Below, piece after piece: positions 35,307-50,127 of a stretch of DNA of 64,000 bases. Position 1 is the first letter of the stretch. Each line of letters opens with the position of its first letter. Where the stretch lies: assembly GCA_035222895.1 (NCBI GenBank), contig JAVYIG010007481.1, forward strand, positions 1 through 64,000, written 5' to 3'. The stretch is from Strongylocentrotus droebachiensis. Its lineage: Eukaryota; Echinodermata; Echinoidea; Camarodonta; Strongylocentrotidae. Position numbers and translations under genes: made by a program. Below the pieces are notes generated by a model. That model searched no databases. It was not told the DNA's origin and was given only the letters and a program-made list of their open reading frames with translations.

Positions 35307-38300
35307 ACGAGGATTAAAAGTCATAACGGTACAACGAATCGTCTTCTTTCGCTAATGTTTTATTAAAACGTAAAAGCTTCAAGGGGGAAAATAAATTCAG
35401 ACGAGTATCATTTTCGAGAGCGGTATACCGAATCGTCTTCTTTCTCTAATAATGTAATGAAACGTCGAAGCTAAAAGGGGGAAAATAAATTCAGACGAGT
35501 ATAATTTTCGAGAGCGGTATAACGAATCGTCTTCTTTCTCTAATAATGTAATGAAACGTCGAAGCTTCCGCGCTTAGCGCGGGAGGGGAGGGAACTGAAT
35601 TTAGACAAGGATTAAGAGTCGAGAACGGTACAACGAATCGTCTTCTTTCTCTGATGATTAAATGAAACATAAAAGCTTCGAACGGGAGGGGAAAAACGTA
35701 AAATTTAGACGAGGATTAAAAGTCATAACTGTACAACGAATCTTCTTCTTTCGCTAATGTTTTATTAAAACGTAAAAGCTTCCGCGTTTCGCGCGGGAGG
35801 GGGAAATAAATTCAGACGAGGATTATTTTCGTGAGCGCTACAACGAATCGTCTTCTTTTTCTAATAATTTAATGAAACGTCGAAGCTTCCGCCCTTCGCG
35901 CGGGAGGGAAAGAAACTGAATTTAGACAAGGATTAAGATTCGAGAACGGTACAACGAATCGTCTTCTTTCTCTGATGATTTAGTGAAACGTAAAAGTTTC
36001 CGCGCTTCGCGCGGAAAGGGGGAAACTAAATTTAGACGAGGAATATTTTCGAGAGCGGTACAACGAATCGTCTGCTTTCTCTAATGATTTAATGAAACGT
36101 AAAAGCTTCCGCGCTTCGCGTGGGAGGGGAGGGGGGAACTGAATTTAGACGAGGATTATTTTCGAGAGCGGTACAACGAATCGTCTTCTTTCCGTCATAA
36201 TGTAATGAAACGTCAAAGCTTCCGCGCTTCGCGCGGGAAGAGAGGGAACTGAATTTAGACAAGGATTAAGAGTCGAGAACGGTACAACGAATCGTCTCCT
36301 TTCTCTGATGATTTAATGAAACGTAAAAGTTTCGCGCTTCGCGCGGGAGGGGGAAAATAAATTCAGACGAGTATAATTTTCGAGAGCGGTACAACGAATC
36401 GTCTTCTTTCTCTAATAATGTAATGAAACGTCGAAGCTTCCGCGCTTCGCGCAGGAGGGGAGGGAACTGAATTTAGACAATGATTAAGAGTCGAGAACGG
36501 TACAACGAATCGTCTTCTTTCTCTGATGATTTAATCAAACGTCAAAGTTTCGCGCGGGAGGGGGAAACTGAATTGAGACGAGGATTAAAAGTCATAACGG
36601 TACAACGAATCGTCTTCTTTCGCTAATGTTTTATTAAAACGTAAAAGCTTCAAGGGGGAAAATAAATTCAGACGAGTATCATTTTCGAGAGCGGTATACC
36701 GAATCGTCTTCTTTCTCTAATAATGTAATGAAACGTCGAAGCTAAAAGGGGGAAAATAAATTAAGACGAGTATAATTTTCGAGAGCGGTACAACGAATCG
36801 TCTTCTTTCTCTAATAATGTAATGAAACGTCGAAGCTTCCGCGCTTTGCGCGGGAGGGGAGGGAACTGAATTTAGACAAGGATTAAGAGTCGAGAACGGT
36901 ACAACGAATCGTCTTCTTTCTCTGATGATTAAATGAAACGTAAAAGCTTCGCGCGGGAGGGGGAAAACGTAAAATTTAGACGAGGATTAAAAGTCATAAC
37001 GGTACAACGAATCTTCTTCTTTCGCTAATGTTTTATTAAAACGCAAAAGCTTCCGCGTTTCGCGCAGGAGGGGAAAATAAATTCAGACGAGGATTATTTT
37101 CGTGAGCGGTACAACGAATCGTCTTCTTTTTCTAATAATTTAATGAAACGTCGAAGCTTCCGCGCTTCGCGCAGGAGGGGAGGGAACTGAATTTAGACAA
37201 TGATTAAGAGTCGAGAACGGTACAACGAATAGTCTTCTTTCTCTAATAATGTAATGAAACGTCGAAGCTTTCGCGCTTTGCGCGGGAGGGGAGGGAACTG
37301 AATTTAGACAAGGATTAAGAGTCGAGAACGGTACAACGAATCGTCTTCTTTCTCTGATGTTTTATTGAAACGTAAAAGTTTCCGCGCTTCGCGCGGAAAG
37401 GGGGAAACTAAATTCAGACGAGGAATATTTTCGAGAGCGGTACAACGAATCGTGTTCTTTCTCTAATGATTTAATGAAACGTAAAAGCTTCCGCGCTTCG
37501 CGTGGGAGGGGAGGGGGGAACTGAATTTAGACGAGGATTATTTTCGAGAGCGGTACAACGAATCGTCTTCTTTCCGTAATAATGTAATGAAACGTCAAAG
37601 CTTCCGCGCTTCGCGCGGGAGGAGAGGGAACTGAATTGAGACAAGGATTAAGAGTCGAGAACGGTACAACGAATCGTCTTCTTTCTCTGATGATTTAATG
37701 AAACGTAAAAGTTTCGCGCTTCGCGCGGGAGGGGGAAAATAAATTCAGACGAGTATAATTTTCGAGAGCGGTACAACGAATCGTCTTCTTTCTCTAATAA
37801 TGTAATGAAACGTCGAAGCTTCCGCGCTTCGCGCGGGAGGGGAGGGAACTGAATTTAGACAATGATTAAGAGTCGAGAACGGTACAACGAATTTTTCTTT
37901 CGCTAATGTTTTAATAAAACGTAAAAGCTTCAAGGGGGAAAATAAATTCAGACGAGTATCATTTTCGAGAGCGGTATACCGAATCGTCTTCTTTCTCTAA
38001 TAATGTAATGAAACGTCGAAGCTAAAAGGGGGAAAATAAATTCAGACGAGTATAATTTTCGAGAGCGGTACAACGAATCGTCTTCTTTCTCTAATAATGT
38101 AATGAAACGTCGAAGCTTCCGCGCTTCGCGCGGGAGGGGAGGGAACTGAATTTAGACAAGGATTAAGAGTCGAGAACGGTACAACGAATCGTCTTCTTTC
38201 TCTGATGATTAAATGAAACGTAAAAGCTTCGCGCGGGAGGGGGAAAACGTAAAATTTAGACGAGGATTAAAAGTCATAATGGTACAACGAATCTTCTTCT

Positions 38301-41300
38301 TTCGCTAATGTTTTATTAAAACGTAAAAGCTTCCGCGTTTCGCGCGGGAGGGGGAAATAAATTCAGACGAGGATTATTTTCGTGAGCGGTACAACGAATC
38401 GTCTTCTTTTTCTAATAATTTAATGAAACGTCGAAGCTTCCGCGCTTCGCGCGGGAGGGGGGAAACTGAAGTTAGACGAAGATTAGGAGTCGATAATGAC
38501 ACAACGAATCGTCTTCATTCTCTAATAATTTAATGAAACGTCGAAGCTTCCGCGCTTCGCGCGGGAGGGAAAGGAACTGAATTTAGACAAGGATTAAGAT
38601 TCGAGAACGGTACAACGAATCGTCTTCTTTCTCTGATGATTTAGTGAAACGTAAAAGTTTCCGCGCTTCGCGCGGAAAGGGGGAAACTAAATTCAGACGA
38701 GGAATATTTTCGAGAGCGGTACAACGAATCGTCTTCTTTCTCTAATGATTTAATGAAACGTAAAAGCTTCCGCGCTTCGCGTGGGAGGGGAGGGGGGAAC
38801 TGAATTTAGACGAGGATTATTTTCGAGAGCGGTACAACGAATCGTCTTCTTTCCGTAATAATGTAATGAAACGTCAAAGCTTCCGCGCTTCGCGCGGGAG
38901 GAGAGGGAACTGAATTTAGACAAGGATTAAGAGTCGAGAACGGTACAACGAATCGTCTTCTTTCTCTGATGATTTAATGAAACGTAAAAGTTTCGCGCTT
39001 CGCGCGGGAGGGGGAAAATAAATTCAGACGAGTATAATTTTCGAGAGCGGTACAACGAATCGTCTTCTTTCTCTAATAATGTAATGAAACGTCGAAGCTT
39101 CCGCGCTTCGCGCGGGAGGGGAGGGAACTGAATTTAGACAATGATTAAGAGTCGAGAACGGTACAACGAATCGTCTTCTTTCTCTGATGATTTAATCAAA
39201 CGTCAAAGTTTCGCGCGGGAGGGGGAAACTGAATTGAGACGAGGATTAAAAGTCATAACGGTACAACGAATCGTCTTCTTTCGCTAATGTTTTATTAAAA
39301 CGTAAAAGCTTCAAGGGGGAAAATAAATTCAGACGAGTATCATTTTCGAGAGCGGTATACCGAATCGTCTTCTTTCTCTAATAATGTAATGAAACGTCGA
39401 AGCTAAAAGGGGGAAAATAAATTAAGACGAGTATAATTTTCGAGAGCGGCACAACGAATCGTCTTCTTTTTCTAATAATGTAATGAAACGTCGAAGCTTC
39501 CGCGCTTTGCGCGGGAGGGGAGGGAACTGAATTTAGACAAGGATTAAGAGTCGAGAACGGTACAACGAATCGTCTTCTTTCTCTGATGATTAAATGAAAC
39601 GTAAAAGCTTCGCGCGGGAGGGGGAAAACGTAAAATTTAGACGAGGATTAAAAGTCATTACGGTACAACGAATCTTCTTCTTTCGCTAATGTTTTATTAA
39701 AACGCAAAAGCTTCCGCGTTTCGCGCAGGAGGGGAAAATAAATTCAGACGAGGATTATTTTCGTGAGCGGTACAACGAATCGTCTTCTTTTTCTAATAAT
39801 TTAATGAAACGTCGAAGCTTCCGCGCTTCGCGCGGGAGGGAAAGGAACTGAATTTAGACAAGGATTAAGATTCGAGAACGGTACAACGAATCGTCTTCTT
39901 TCTCTGATGATTTAGTGAAACGTAAAAGTTTCCGCGCTTCGCGCGGAAAGGGGGAAACTAAATTTAGACGAGGAATATTTTCGAGAGCGGTACAACGAAT
40001 CGTCTTCTTTCTCTAATGATTTAATGAAACGTAAAAGCTTCCGCGCTTCGCGTGGGAGGGGAGGGGGGAACTGAATTTAGACGAGGATTATTTTCGAGAG
40101 CGGTACAACGAATCGTCTTCTTTCCGTCATAATGTAATGAAACGTCAAAGCTTCCGCGCTTCGCGCGGGAAGAAAGGGAACTGAATTTAGACAAGGATTA
40201 AGAGTCGAGAACGGTACAACGAATCGTCTTCTTTCTCTGATGATTTAATGAAACGTAAAAGTTTCGCGCTTCGCGCGGGAGGGGGAAAATAAATTAAGAC
40301 GAGTATAATTTTCGAGAGCGGTACAACGAATCGTCTTCTTTCTCTAATAATGTAATGAAACGTCGAAGCTTCCGCGCTTCGCGCGGGAGGGGAGGGAACT
40401 GAATTTAGACAATGATTAAGAGTCGAGAACGGTACAACGAATTTTTCTTTCGCTAATGTTTTAATAAAACGTAAAAGCTTCAAGGGGGAAAATAAATTCA
40501 GACGAGTATCATTTTCGAGAGCGGTATACCGAATCGTCTTCTTTCTCTAATAATGTAATGAAACGTCGAAGCTAAAAGGGGGAAAATAAATTCAGACGAG
40601 TATAATTTTCGAGAGCGGTACAACGAATCGTCTTCTTTCTCTAATAATGTAATGAAACGTCGAAGCTTCCGCGCTTCGCGCGGGAGGGGAGGGAACTGAA
40701 TTTAGACAAGGATTAAGAGTCGAGAACGGTACAACGAATAGTCTTCTTTCTCTGATGATTAAATGAAACGTAAAAGCTTCGCGCGGGAGGGGGAAAACGT
40801 AAAATTTAGACGAGGATTAAAAGTCATAATGGTACAACGAATCTTCTTCTTTCGCTAATGTTTTATTAAAACGTAAAAGCTTCCGCGTTTCGCGCGGGAG
40901 GGGGAAATAAATTCAGACGAGGATTATTTTCGTGAGCGGTACAACGAATCGTCTTCTTTTTCTAATAATTTAATGAAACGTCGAAGCTTCCGCGCTTCGC
41001 GCGGGAGGGGGGAAACTGAAGTTAGACGAAGATTAGGAGTCGATAATGACACAACGAATCGTCTTCATTCTCTAATAATTTAATGAAACGTCGAAGCTTC
41101 CGCGCTTCGCGCGGGAGGGAAAGGAACTGAATTTAGACAAGGATTAAGATTCGAGAACGGTACAACGAATCGTCTTCTTTCTCTGATGATTTAGTGAAAC
41201 GTAAAAGTTTCCGCGCTTCGCGCGGAAAGGGGGAAACTAAATTTAGACGAGGAATATTTTTGAGAGCGGTACAACGAATCGTCTTCTTTCTCTAATGATT

Positions 41301-43636
41301 TAATGAAACGTAAAAGCTTCCGCGCTTCGCGTGGGAGGGGACGGGGGAACTGAATTTAGACGAGGATTATTTTCGAGAGCGGTACAACGAATCGTCTTCT
41401 TTCCGTCATAATGTAATGAAACGTCAAAGCTTCCACGCTTCGCGCGGGAAGAGAGGGAACTGAATTTAGACAAGGATTAAGAGTCGAGAACGGTACAACG
41501 AATCGTCTTCTTTCTCTGATGATTTAATGAAACGTAAAAGTTTCGCGCTTCGCGCGGGAGGGGGAAAATAAATTCAGACGAGTATAATTTTCGAGAGCGG
41601 TACAACGAATCGTCTTCTTTCTCTAATAATGTAATGAAACGTCGAAGCTTCCGCGCTTCGCGCGGGAGGGGAGGGAACTGAATTTAGACAATGATTAAGA
41701 GTCGAGAACGGTACAACGAATCGTCTTCTTTCTCTGATGATTTAATCAAACGTCAAAGTTTCGCGCGGGAGGGGGAAACTGAATTGAGACGAAGATTAAA
41801 AGTCATAACGGTACAACGAATCGTCTTCTTTCGCTAATGTTTTATTAAAACGTAAAAGCTTCAAGGGGGAAAATAAATTCAGACGAGTATCATTTTCGAG
41901 AGCGGTATACCGAATCGTCTTCTTTCTCTAATAATGTAATGAAACGTCGAAGCTAAAAGGGGGAAAATCAATTCAGACGGGTATAATTTTCGAGAGCGGT
42001 ATAACGAATCGTCTTCTTTCTCTAATAATGTAATGAAACGTCGAAGCTTCCGCGCTTAGCGCGGGAGGGGAGGGAACTGAATTTAGACAAGGATTAAGAG
42101 TCGAGAACGGTACAACGAATCGTCTTCTTTCTCTGATGATTAAATGAAACGTAAAAGCTTCGCGCGGGAGGGGGAAAACGTAAAATTTAGACGAGGATTA
42201 AAAGTCATAACGGTACAACGAATCTTCTTCTTTCGCTAATGTTTTATTAAAACGTAAAAGCTTCCGCGTTTCGCGCGGGAGGGGGAAATAAATTCAGATG
42301 AGGATTATTTTCGTGAGCGGTACAACGAATCGTCTTCTTTTTCTAATAATTTAATGAAACGTCGAAGCTTCCGCGCTTCGCGCGGGAGGGAAAGGAACTG
42401 AATTTAGACAAGGATTAAGATTCGAGAACGGTACAACGAATCGTCTTCTTTCTCTGATGATTTAGTGAAACGTAAAAGTTTCCGCGCTTCGCGCGGAAAG
42501 GGGGAAACTAAATTTAGACGAGGAATATTTTCGAGAGCGGTACAACGAATCGTCTTCTTTCTCTAATGATTTAATGAAACGTAAAAGCTTCCGCGCTTCG
42601 CGTGGGAGGGGACGGGGGAACTGAATTTAGACGAGGATTATTTTCGAGAGCGGTACAACGAATCGTCTTCTTTCCGTCATAACGTAATGAAACGTCAAAG
42701 CTTCCGCGCTTCGCGCGGGAAGAGAGGGAACTGAATTTAGACAAGGATTAAGAGTCGAGAACGGTACAACGAATCGTCTTCTTTCTCTGATGATTTAATG
42801 AAACGTAAAAGTTTCGCGCTTCGCGCGGGAGGGGGAAAATAAATTCAGACGAGTATAATTTTCGAGAGCGGTACAACGAATCGTCTTCTTTCTCTAATAA
42901 TGTAATGAAACGTCGAAGCTTCCGCGCTTCGCGCGGGAGGGGAGGGAACTGAATTTAGACAATGATTAAGAGTCGAGAACGGTACAACGAATCGTCTTCT
43001 TTCTCTGATGATTTAATCAAACGTCAAAGTTTCGCGCGGGAGGGGGAAACTGAATTGAGACGAAGATTAAAAGTCATAACGGTACAACGAATCGTCTTCT
43101 TTCGCTAATGTTTTATTAAAACGTAAAAGCTTCAAGGGGGAAAATAAATTCAGACGAGTATCATTTTCGAGAGCGGTATACCGAATCGTCTTCTTTCTCT
43201 AATAATGTAATGAAACGTCGAAGCTAAAAGGGGGAAAATCAATTCAGACGGGTATAATTTTCGAGAGCGGTATAACGAATCGTCTTCTTTCTCAAATAAT
43301 GTAATGAAACGTCGAAGCTTCCGCGCTTAGCGCGGGAGGGGAGGGAACTGAATTTAGACAAGGATTAAGAGTCGAGAACGGTACAACGAATCGTCTTCTT
43401 TCTCTGAAGATTAAATGAAACATAAAAGCTTCGAACGGGAGGGGAAAAACGTAAAATTTAGACGAGGATTAAAAGTCATAACTGTACAACGAATCTTCTT
43501 CTTTCGCTAATGTTTTATTAAAACGTAAAAGCTTCCGCGTTTCGCGCGGGAGGGGGAAATAAATTCAGACGTGGATTATTTTCGTGAGCGGTACAACGAA
43601 TCGTCTTCTTTTTCTAATAATTTAATGAAACGTCGA
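35307..43636 (+). repeat. HOR block 5: mosaic with 2.55-kb and 1271-bp repeats
   Basis: Positions about 37340-39890 are repeated at about 39891-42440 (offset 2550, for example GAATTTTTCTTTCGC at 37889 and 40439, and GATTAGGAGTCGATAATGAC at 38483 and 41033). Inside this, about 41095-42365 is repeated at 42366-43636 (offset 1271, for example GGGGACGGGGGAAC near 41337 and 42608, and CAATTCAGACGGGTATAATT near 41969 and 43240). Positions 35307-37340 combine pieces of the 1991-bp unit with other monomer orders. Confidence 0.8.
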
Positions 43637-46600
43637 AGCTTCCGCGCTTCGCGCGGGAGGGGGGAAACTGAAGTTAGACGAAGATTAGGAGTCGATAATG
43701 ACACAACGAATCGTCTTCATTCTCTAATAATTTAATGAAACGTCGAAGCTTCCGCGCTTCGCGCGGGAGGGAAAGGAACTGGATTTAGACAAGGATTAAG
43801 ATTCGAGAACGGTACAACGAATCGTCTTCTTTCTCTGATGATTAAATGAAACGTAAAAGCTTCGCGCGGGAGGAGGAAAACGAAAAATTTAGACGAGGAT
43901 TAAAAGTCATAATGGTACAACGAATCTTCTTCTTTCGCTAATGTTTTATTAAAACGTAAAAGCTTCCACGTTTCGCGCGGGAGGGGGAAATAAATTCAGA
44001 CGAGGATTATTTTCGTGAGCGGTACAACGAATCGTCTTCTTTTTCTAATAATTTAATGAAACGTCGAAGCTTCCGCGCTTCGCGCGGGAGGGAAAGGAAC
44101 TGAATTTAGACAAGGATTAAGATTCGAGAACGGTACAACGAATCGTCTTCTTTCTCTGATGATTTAGTGAAACGTAAAAGTTTCCGCGCTTCGCGCGGAA
44201 AGGGGGAAACTAAATTCAGACGAGGAATATTTTCGAGTGCGGTACAACGAATCGTGTTCTTTCTCTAATGATTTAATGAAACGTAAAAGCTTCCGCGCTT
44301 CGCGTGGGAAGGGAGGGGGGAACTGAATTTAGACGAGGATTATTTTCGAGAGCGGTACAACGAATCGTCTTCTTTCCGTAATAATGTAATGAAACGTCAA
44401 AGCTTCCGCGCTTCGCGCGGGAGGAGAGGGAACTGAATTTAGACAAGGATTAAGAGTCGAGAACGGTACAACGAATCGTCTTCTTTCTCTGATGATTTAA
44501 TGAAACGTAAAAGTTTCGCGCTTCGCGCGGGAGGGGGAAAATAAATTCAGACGAGTATAATTTTCGAGAGCGGTACAACGAATCGTCTTCTTTCTCTAAT
44601 AATGTAATGAAACGTCGAAGCTTCCGCGCTTCGCACAGGAGGGGAGGGAACTGAATTTAGACAATGATTAAGAGTCGAGAACGGTACAACGAATCGTCTT
44701 CTTTCTCTGATGATTTAATCAAACGTCAAAGTTTCGCGCGGGAGGGGGAAACTGAATTGAGACGAGGATTAAAAGTCATAACGGTACAACGAATCGTCTT
44801 CTTTCGCTAATGTTTTATTAAAACGTAAAAGCTTCAAGGGGGAAAATAAATTTAGACGAGTATCATTTTCGAGAGCGGTATACCGAATCGTCTTCTTTCT
44901 CTAATAATGTAATGAAACGTCGAAGCTAAAAGGGGGAAAATAAATTCAGACGAGTATAATTTTCGAGAGCGGTACAACGAATCGTCTTCTTTCTCTAATA
45001 ATGTAATGAAACGTCGAAGCTTCCGCGCTTTGCGCGGGAGGGGAGGGAACTGAATTTAGACAAGGATTAAGATTCGAGAACGGTACAACGAATCGTCTTC
45101 TTTCTCTGATGATTTAGTGAAACGTAAAAGTTTCCGCGCTTCGCGCGGAAAGGGGGAAACTAAATTCAGACGAGGAATATTTTCGAGAGCGGTACAACGA
45201 ATCGTGTTCTTTCTCTAATGATTTAATGAAACGTAAAAGCTTCCGCGCTTCGCGTGGGAGGGGAGGGGGGAACTGAATTTAGACGAGGATTATTTTCGAG
45301 AGCGGTACAACGAATCGTTTTCTTTCCGTAATAATGTAATGAAACGTCAAAGCTTCCGCGCTTCGCGCGGGAGGAGAGGGAACTGAATTGAGACAAGGAT
45401 TAAGAGTCGAGAACGGTACAACGAATCGTCTTCTTTCTCTGATGATTTAATGAAACGTAAAAGTTTCGCGCTTCGCGCGGGAGGGGGAAAATAAATTCAG
45501 ACGAGTATAATTTTCGAGAGCGGTACAACGAATCGTCTTCTTTCTCTAATAATGTAATGAAACGTCGAAGCTTCCGCGCTTCGCGCGGGAGGGGAGGGAA
45601 CTGAATTTAGACAATGATTAAGAGTCGAGAACGGTACAACGAATTTTTCTTTCGCTAATGTTTTATTAAAACGTAAAAGCTTCAAGGGGGAAAATAAATT
45701 CAGACGAGTATCATTTTCGAGAGCGGTATACCGAATCGTCTTCTTTCTCTAATAATGTAATGAAACGTCGAAGCTAAAAGGGGGAAAATAAATTCAGACG
45801 AGTATAATTTTCGAGAGCGGTACAACGAATCGTCTTCTTTCTCTAATAATGTAATGAAACGTCGAAGCTTCCGCGTTTCGCGCGGGAGGGGGAAATAAAT
45901 TCAGACGAGGATTATTTTCGTGAGCGGTACAACGAATCGTCTTCTTTTTCTAATAATTTAATGAAACGTCGAAGCTTCCGCGCTTCGCGCGGGAGGGGGG
46001 AAACTGAAGTTAGACGAAGATTAGGAGTCGATAATGACACAACGAATCGTCTTCATTCTCTAATAATTTAATGAAACGTCGAAGCTTCCGCGCTTTGCGC
46101 GGGAGGGAAAGGAACTGAATTTAGACAAGGATTAAGATTCGAGAACGGTACAACGAATCGTCTTCTTTCTCTGATGATTTAGTGAAACGTAAAGGTTTCC
46201 GCGCTTCGCGCGGAAAGGGGGAAACTAAATTCAGACGAGGAATATTTTCGAGAGCGGTACAACGAATCGTCTTCTTTCTCTAATGATTTAATGAAACGTA
46301 AAAGCTTCCGCGCTTCGCGTGGGAAGGGAGGGGGGAACTGAATTTAGACGAGGATTATTTTCGAGAGCGGTACAACGAATCGTCTTCTTTCCGTAATAAT
46401 GTAATGAAACGTCAAAGCTTCCGCGCTTCGCGCAGGAGGAGAGGGAACTGAATTTAGACAAGGATTAAGAGTCGAGAACGGTACAACGAATCGTCTTCTT
46501 TCTCTGATGATTTAATGAAACGTAAAAGTTTCGCGCTTCGCGCGGGAGGGGGAAAATAAATTCAGACGTGTATAATTTTCGAGAGCGGTACAACGAATCG

Positions 46601-49600
46601 TCTTCTTTCTCTAATAATGTAATGAAACGTCGAAGCTTCCGCGCTTCGCGCGGGAGGGGAGGGAACTGAATTTAGACAAGGATTAAGAGTCGAGAACGGT
46701 ACAACGAATCGTCTTCTTTCTCTGATGATTAAATGAAACGTAAAAGCTTCGCGCGGGAGGGGGAAAACGTAAAATTTAGACGAGGATTAAAAGTCATAAC
46801 GGTACAACGAATCTTCTTCTTTCGCTAATGTTTTATTAAAACGTAAAAGCTTCCGCGTTTCGCGCGGGAGGGGGAAATAAATTCCGACGAGGATTATTTT
46901 CGTGAGCGGTACAACGAATCGTCTTCTTTTTCTAATAATGTAATGAAACGTCGAAGCTTCCGCGCTTCGCGCGGGAGGGGAGGGAACTGAATTTAGACAA
47001 TGATTAAGAGTCGAGAACGGTACAACGAATCGTCTTCTTTCGCTAATGTTTTATTAAAACGTAAAAGCTTCAAGGGGGAAAATAAATTCAGACGAGTATC
47101 ATTTTCGAGAGCGGTATACCGAATCCTCTTCTTTCTCTAATAATGTAATGAAACGTCGAAGCTAAAAGGGGGAAAATAAATTCAGACGAGTATAATTTTC
47201 GAGAGCGGTACAACGAATCGTCTTCTTTCTCTAATAATGTAATGAAACGTCGAAGCTTCCGCGCTTCGCGCGGGAGGGGAGGGAACTGAATTTAGACAAG
47301 GATTAAGAGTCGAGAACGGTACAACGAATCGTCTTCTTTCTCTGATGATTAAATGAAACGTAAAAGCTTCGCGCGGGAGGGGGAAAACGTAAAATTTAGA
47401 CGAGGATTAAAAGTCATAACGGTACAACGAATCTTCTTCTTTCGCTAATGTTTTATTAAAACGTAAAAGCTTCCGCGTTTCGCGCGGGAGGGGGAAATAA
47501 TTCAGACGAGGATTATTTTCGTGAGCGGTACAACGAATCGTCTTCTTTTTCTAATAATTAAATGAAACGTCGAAGCTTCCGCGCTTCGCGCGGGAGGGGG
47601 GAAACTGAAGTTAGACGAAGATTAGGAGTCGATAATGACACAACGAATCGTCTTCATTCTCTAATAAGTTTAATGAAACGTCGAAGCTTCCGCGCTTCGC
47701 GCGGGAGGGAAAGGAACTGAATTTAGACAAGGATTAAGATTCGAGAACGGTACAACGAATCGTCTTCTTTCTCTGATGATTTAGTGAAACGTAAAAGTTT
47801 CCGCGCTTCGCGCGGAAAAGGGGAAACTAAATTCAGACGAGGAATATTTTCGAGAGCGGTACAACGAATCGTCTTCTTTCTCTAATGATTTAATGAAACG
47901 TAAAAGCTTCCGCGCTTCGCGTGGGAGGGGAGGGGGGAACTGAATTTAGACGAGGATAATTTTCGAGAGCGGTACAACGAATCGTCTTCTTTCCGTAATA
48001 ATGTAATGAAACGTCAAAGCTTCCGCGCTTCGCGCGGGAGGAGAGGGAACTGAATTTAGACAAGGATTAAGAGTCGAGAACGGTACAACGAATCGTCTTC
48101 TTTCTCTGATGATTTAATGAAACGTAAAAGTTTCGCGCTTCGCGCAGGAGGGGGAAAATAAATTCAGACGAGTATAATTTTCGAGAGCGGTACAACGAAT
48201 CGTCTTCTTTCTCTAATAATGTAATGAAACGTCGAAGCTTCCGCGCTTCGCGCGGAAGGGGAGGGAACTGAATTTAGACAATGATAAAGAGTCGAGAACG
48301 GTACAACGAATCGTCTTCTTTCTCTGATGATTTAATCAAACGTCAAAGTTTCGCGCGGGAGGGGGAAACTGAATTGAGACGAGGATTAAAAGTCATAACG
48401 GTACAACGAATCGTCTTCTTTCGCTAATGTTTTATTAAAACGTAAAAGCTTCAAGGGGGAAAATAAATTCAGACGAGTATCATTTTCGAGAGCGGTATAC
48501 CGAATCGTCTTCTTTCTCTAATAATGTAATGAAACGTCGAAGCTAAAAGGGGGAAAATAAATTCAGACGAGTATAATTTTCGAGAGCGGCACAACGAATC
48601 GTCTTCTTTCTCTAATAATGTAATGAAACGTCGAAGCTTCCGCGCTTCGCGCGGGAGGGGAGGGAACTGAATTTAGACAAGGATTAAGAGTCGAGAACGG
48701 TACAACGAATCGTCTTCTTTCTCTGATGATTAAATGAAACGTAAAAGCTTCGCGCGGGAGGGGGAAAACGTAAAATTTAGACGAGGATTAAAAGTCATAA
48801 CGGTACAACGAATCTTCTTCTTTCGCTAATGTTTTATTAAAACGTAAAAGCTTCCGCGTTTCGCGCGGGAGGGGGAAATAAATTCAGACGAGGATTATTT
48901 TCGTGAGCGGTACAACGAATCGTCTTCTTTTTCTAATAATTTAATGAAACGTCGAAGCTTCCGCGCTTCGCGCGGGGAGGGAAAGGAACTGAATTTAGAC
49001 AAGGATTAAGATTCGAGAACGGTACAACGAATCGTCTTCTTTCTCTGATGATTTAGTGAAACGTAAAAGTTTCCGCGCTTCGCGCGGAAAGGGGGAAACT
49101 AAATTCAGACGAGGAATATTTTCGAGAGCGGTACAACGAATCGTGTTCTTTCTCTAATGATTTAATGAAACGTAAAATCTTCCGCGCTTCGCGTGGGAGG
49201 GGAGGGGGGAACTGAATTTAGACGAGGATTATTTTCGAGAGCGGTACAACGAATCGTCTTCTTTCCGTAATAATGTAATGAAACGTCAAAGCTTCTGCGC
49301 TTCGCGCGGGAGGAGAGGGAACTGAATTGAGACAAGGATTAAGAGTCGAGAACGGTACAACGAATCGTCTTCTTTCTCTGATGATTTAATGAAACGTAAA
49401 AGTTTCGCGCTTCGCGCGGGAGGGGGAAAATAAATTCAGACGAGTATAATTTTCGAGAGCGGTACAACGAATCGTCTTCTTTCTCTAATAATGTAATGAA
49501 ACGTCGAAGCTTCCGCGCTTCGCGCGGGAGGGGAGGGAACTGAATTTAGACAATGATTAAGAGTCGAGAACGGTACAACGAATCGTCTTCTTTCGCTAAT

Positions 49601-50127
49601 GTTTTATTAAAACGTAAAAGCTTCAAGGGGGAAAATAAATTCAGACGAGTATCATTTTCGAGAGCGGTATACCGAATCGTCTTCTTTCTCTAATAATGTA
49701 ATGAAACGTCGAAGCTAAAAGGGGGAAAATAAATTCAGACGAGTATAATTTTCGAGAGCGGTACAACGAATCGTCTTCTTTCTCTAATAATGTAATGAAA
49801 CGTCGAAGCTTCCGCGCTTCGCGCGGGAGGGGAGGGAACTGAATTTAGACAAGGATTAAGAGTCGAGAACGGTACAACGAATCGTCTTCTTTCTCTGATG
49901 ATTAAATGAAACGTAAAAGCTTCGCGCGGGAGGGGGAAAACGTAAAATTTAGACGAGGATTAAAAGTCATAACGGTACAACGAATCTTCTTCTTTCGCTA
50001 ATGTTTTATTAAAACGTAAAAGCTTCCGCGTTTCGCGCGGGAGGGGGAAATAAATTCAGACGAGGTTTATTTTCGTGAGCGGTACAACGAATCGTCTTCT
50101 TTTTCTAATAATTTAATGAAACGTCGA

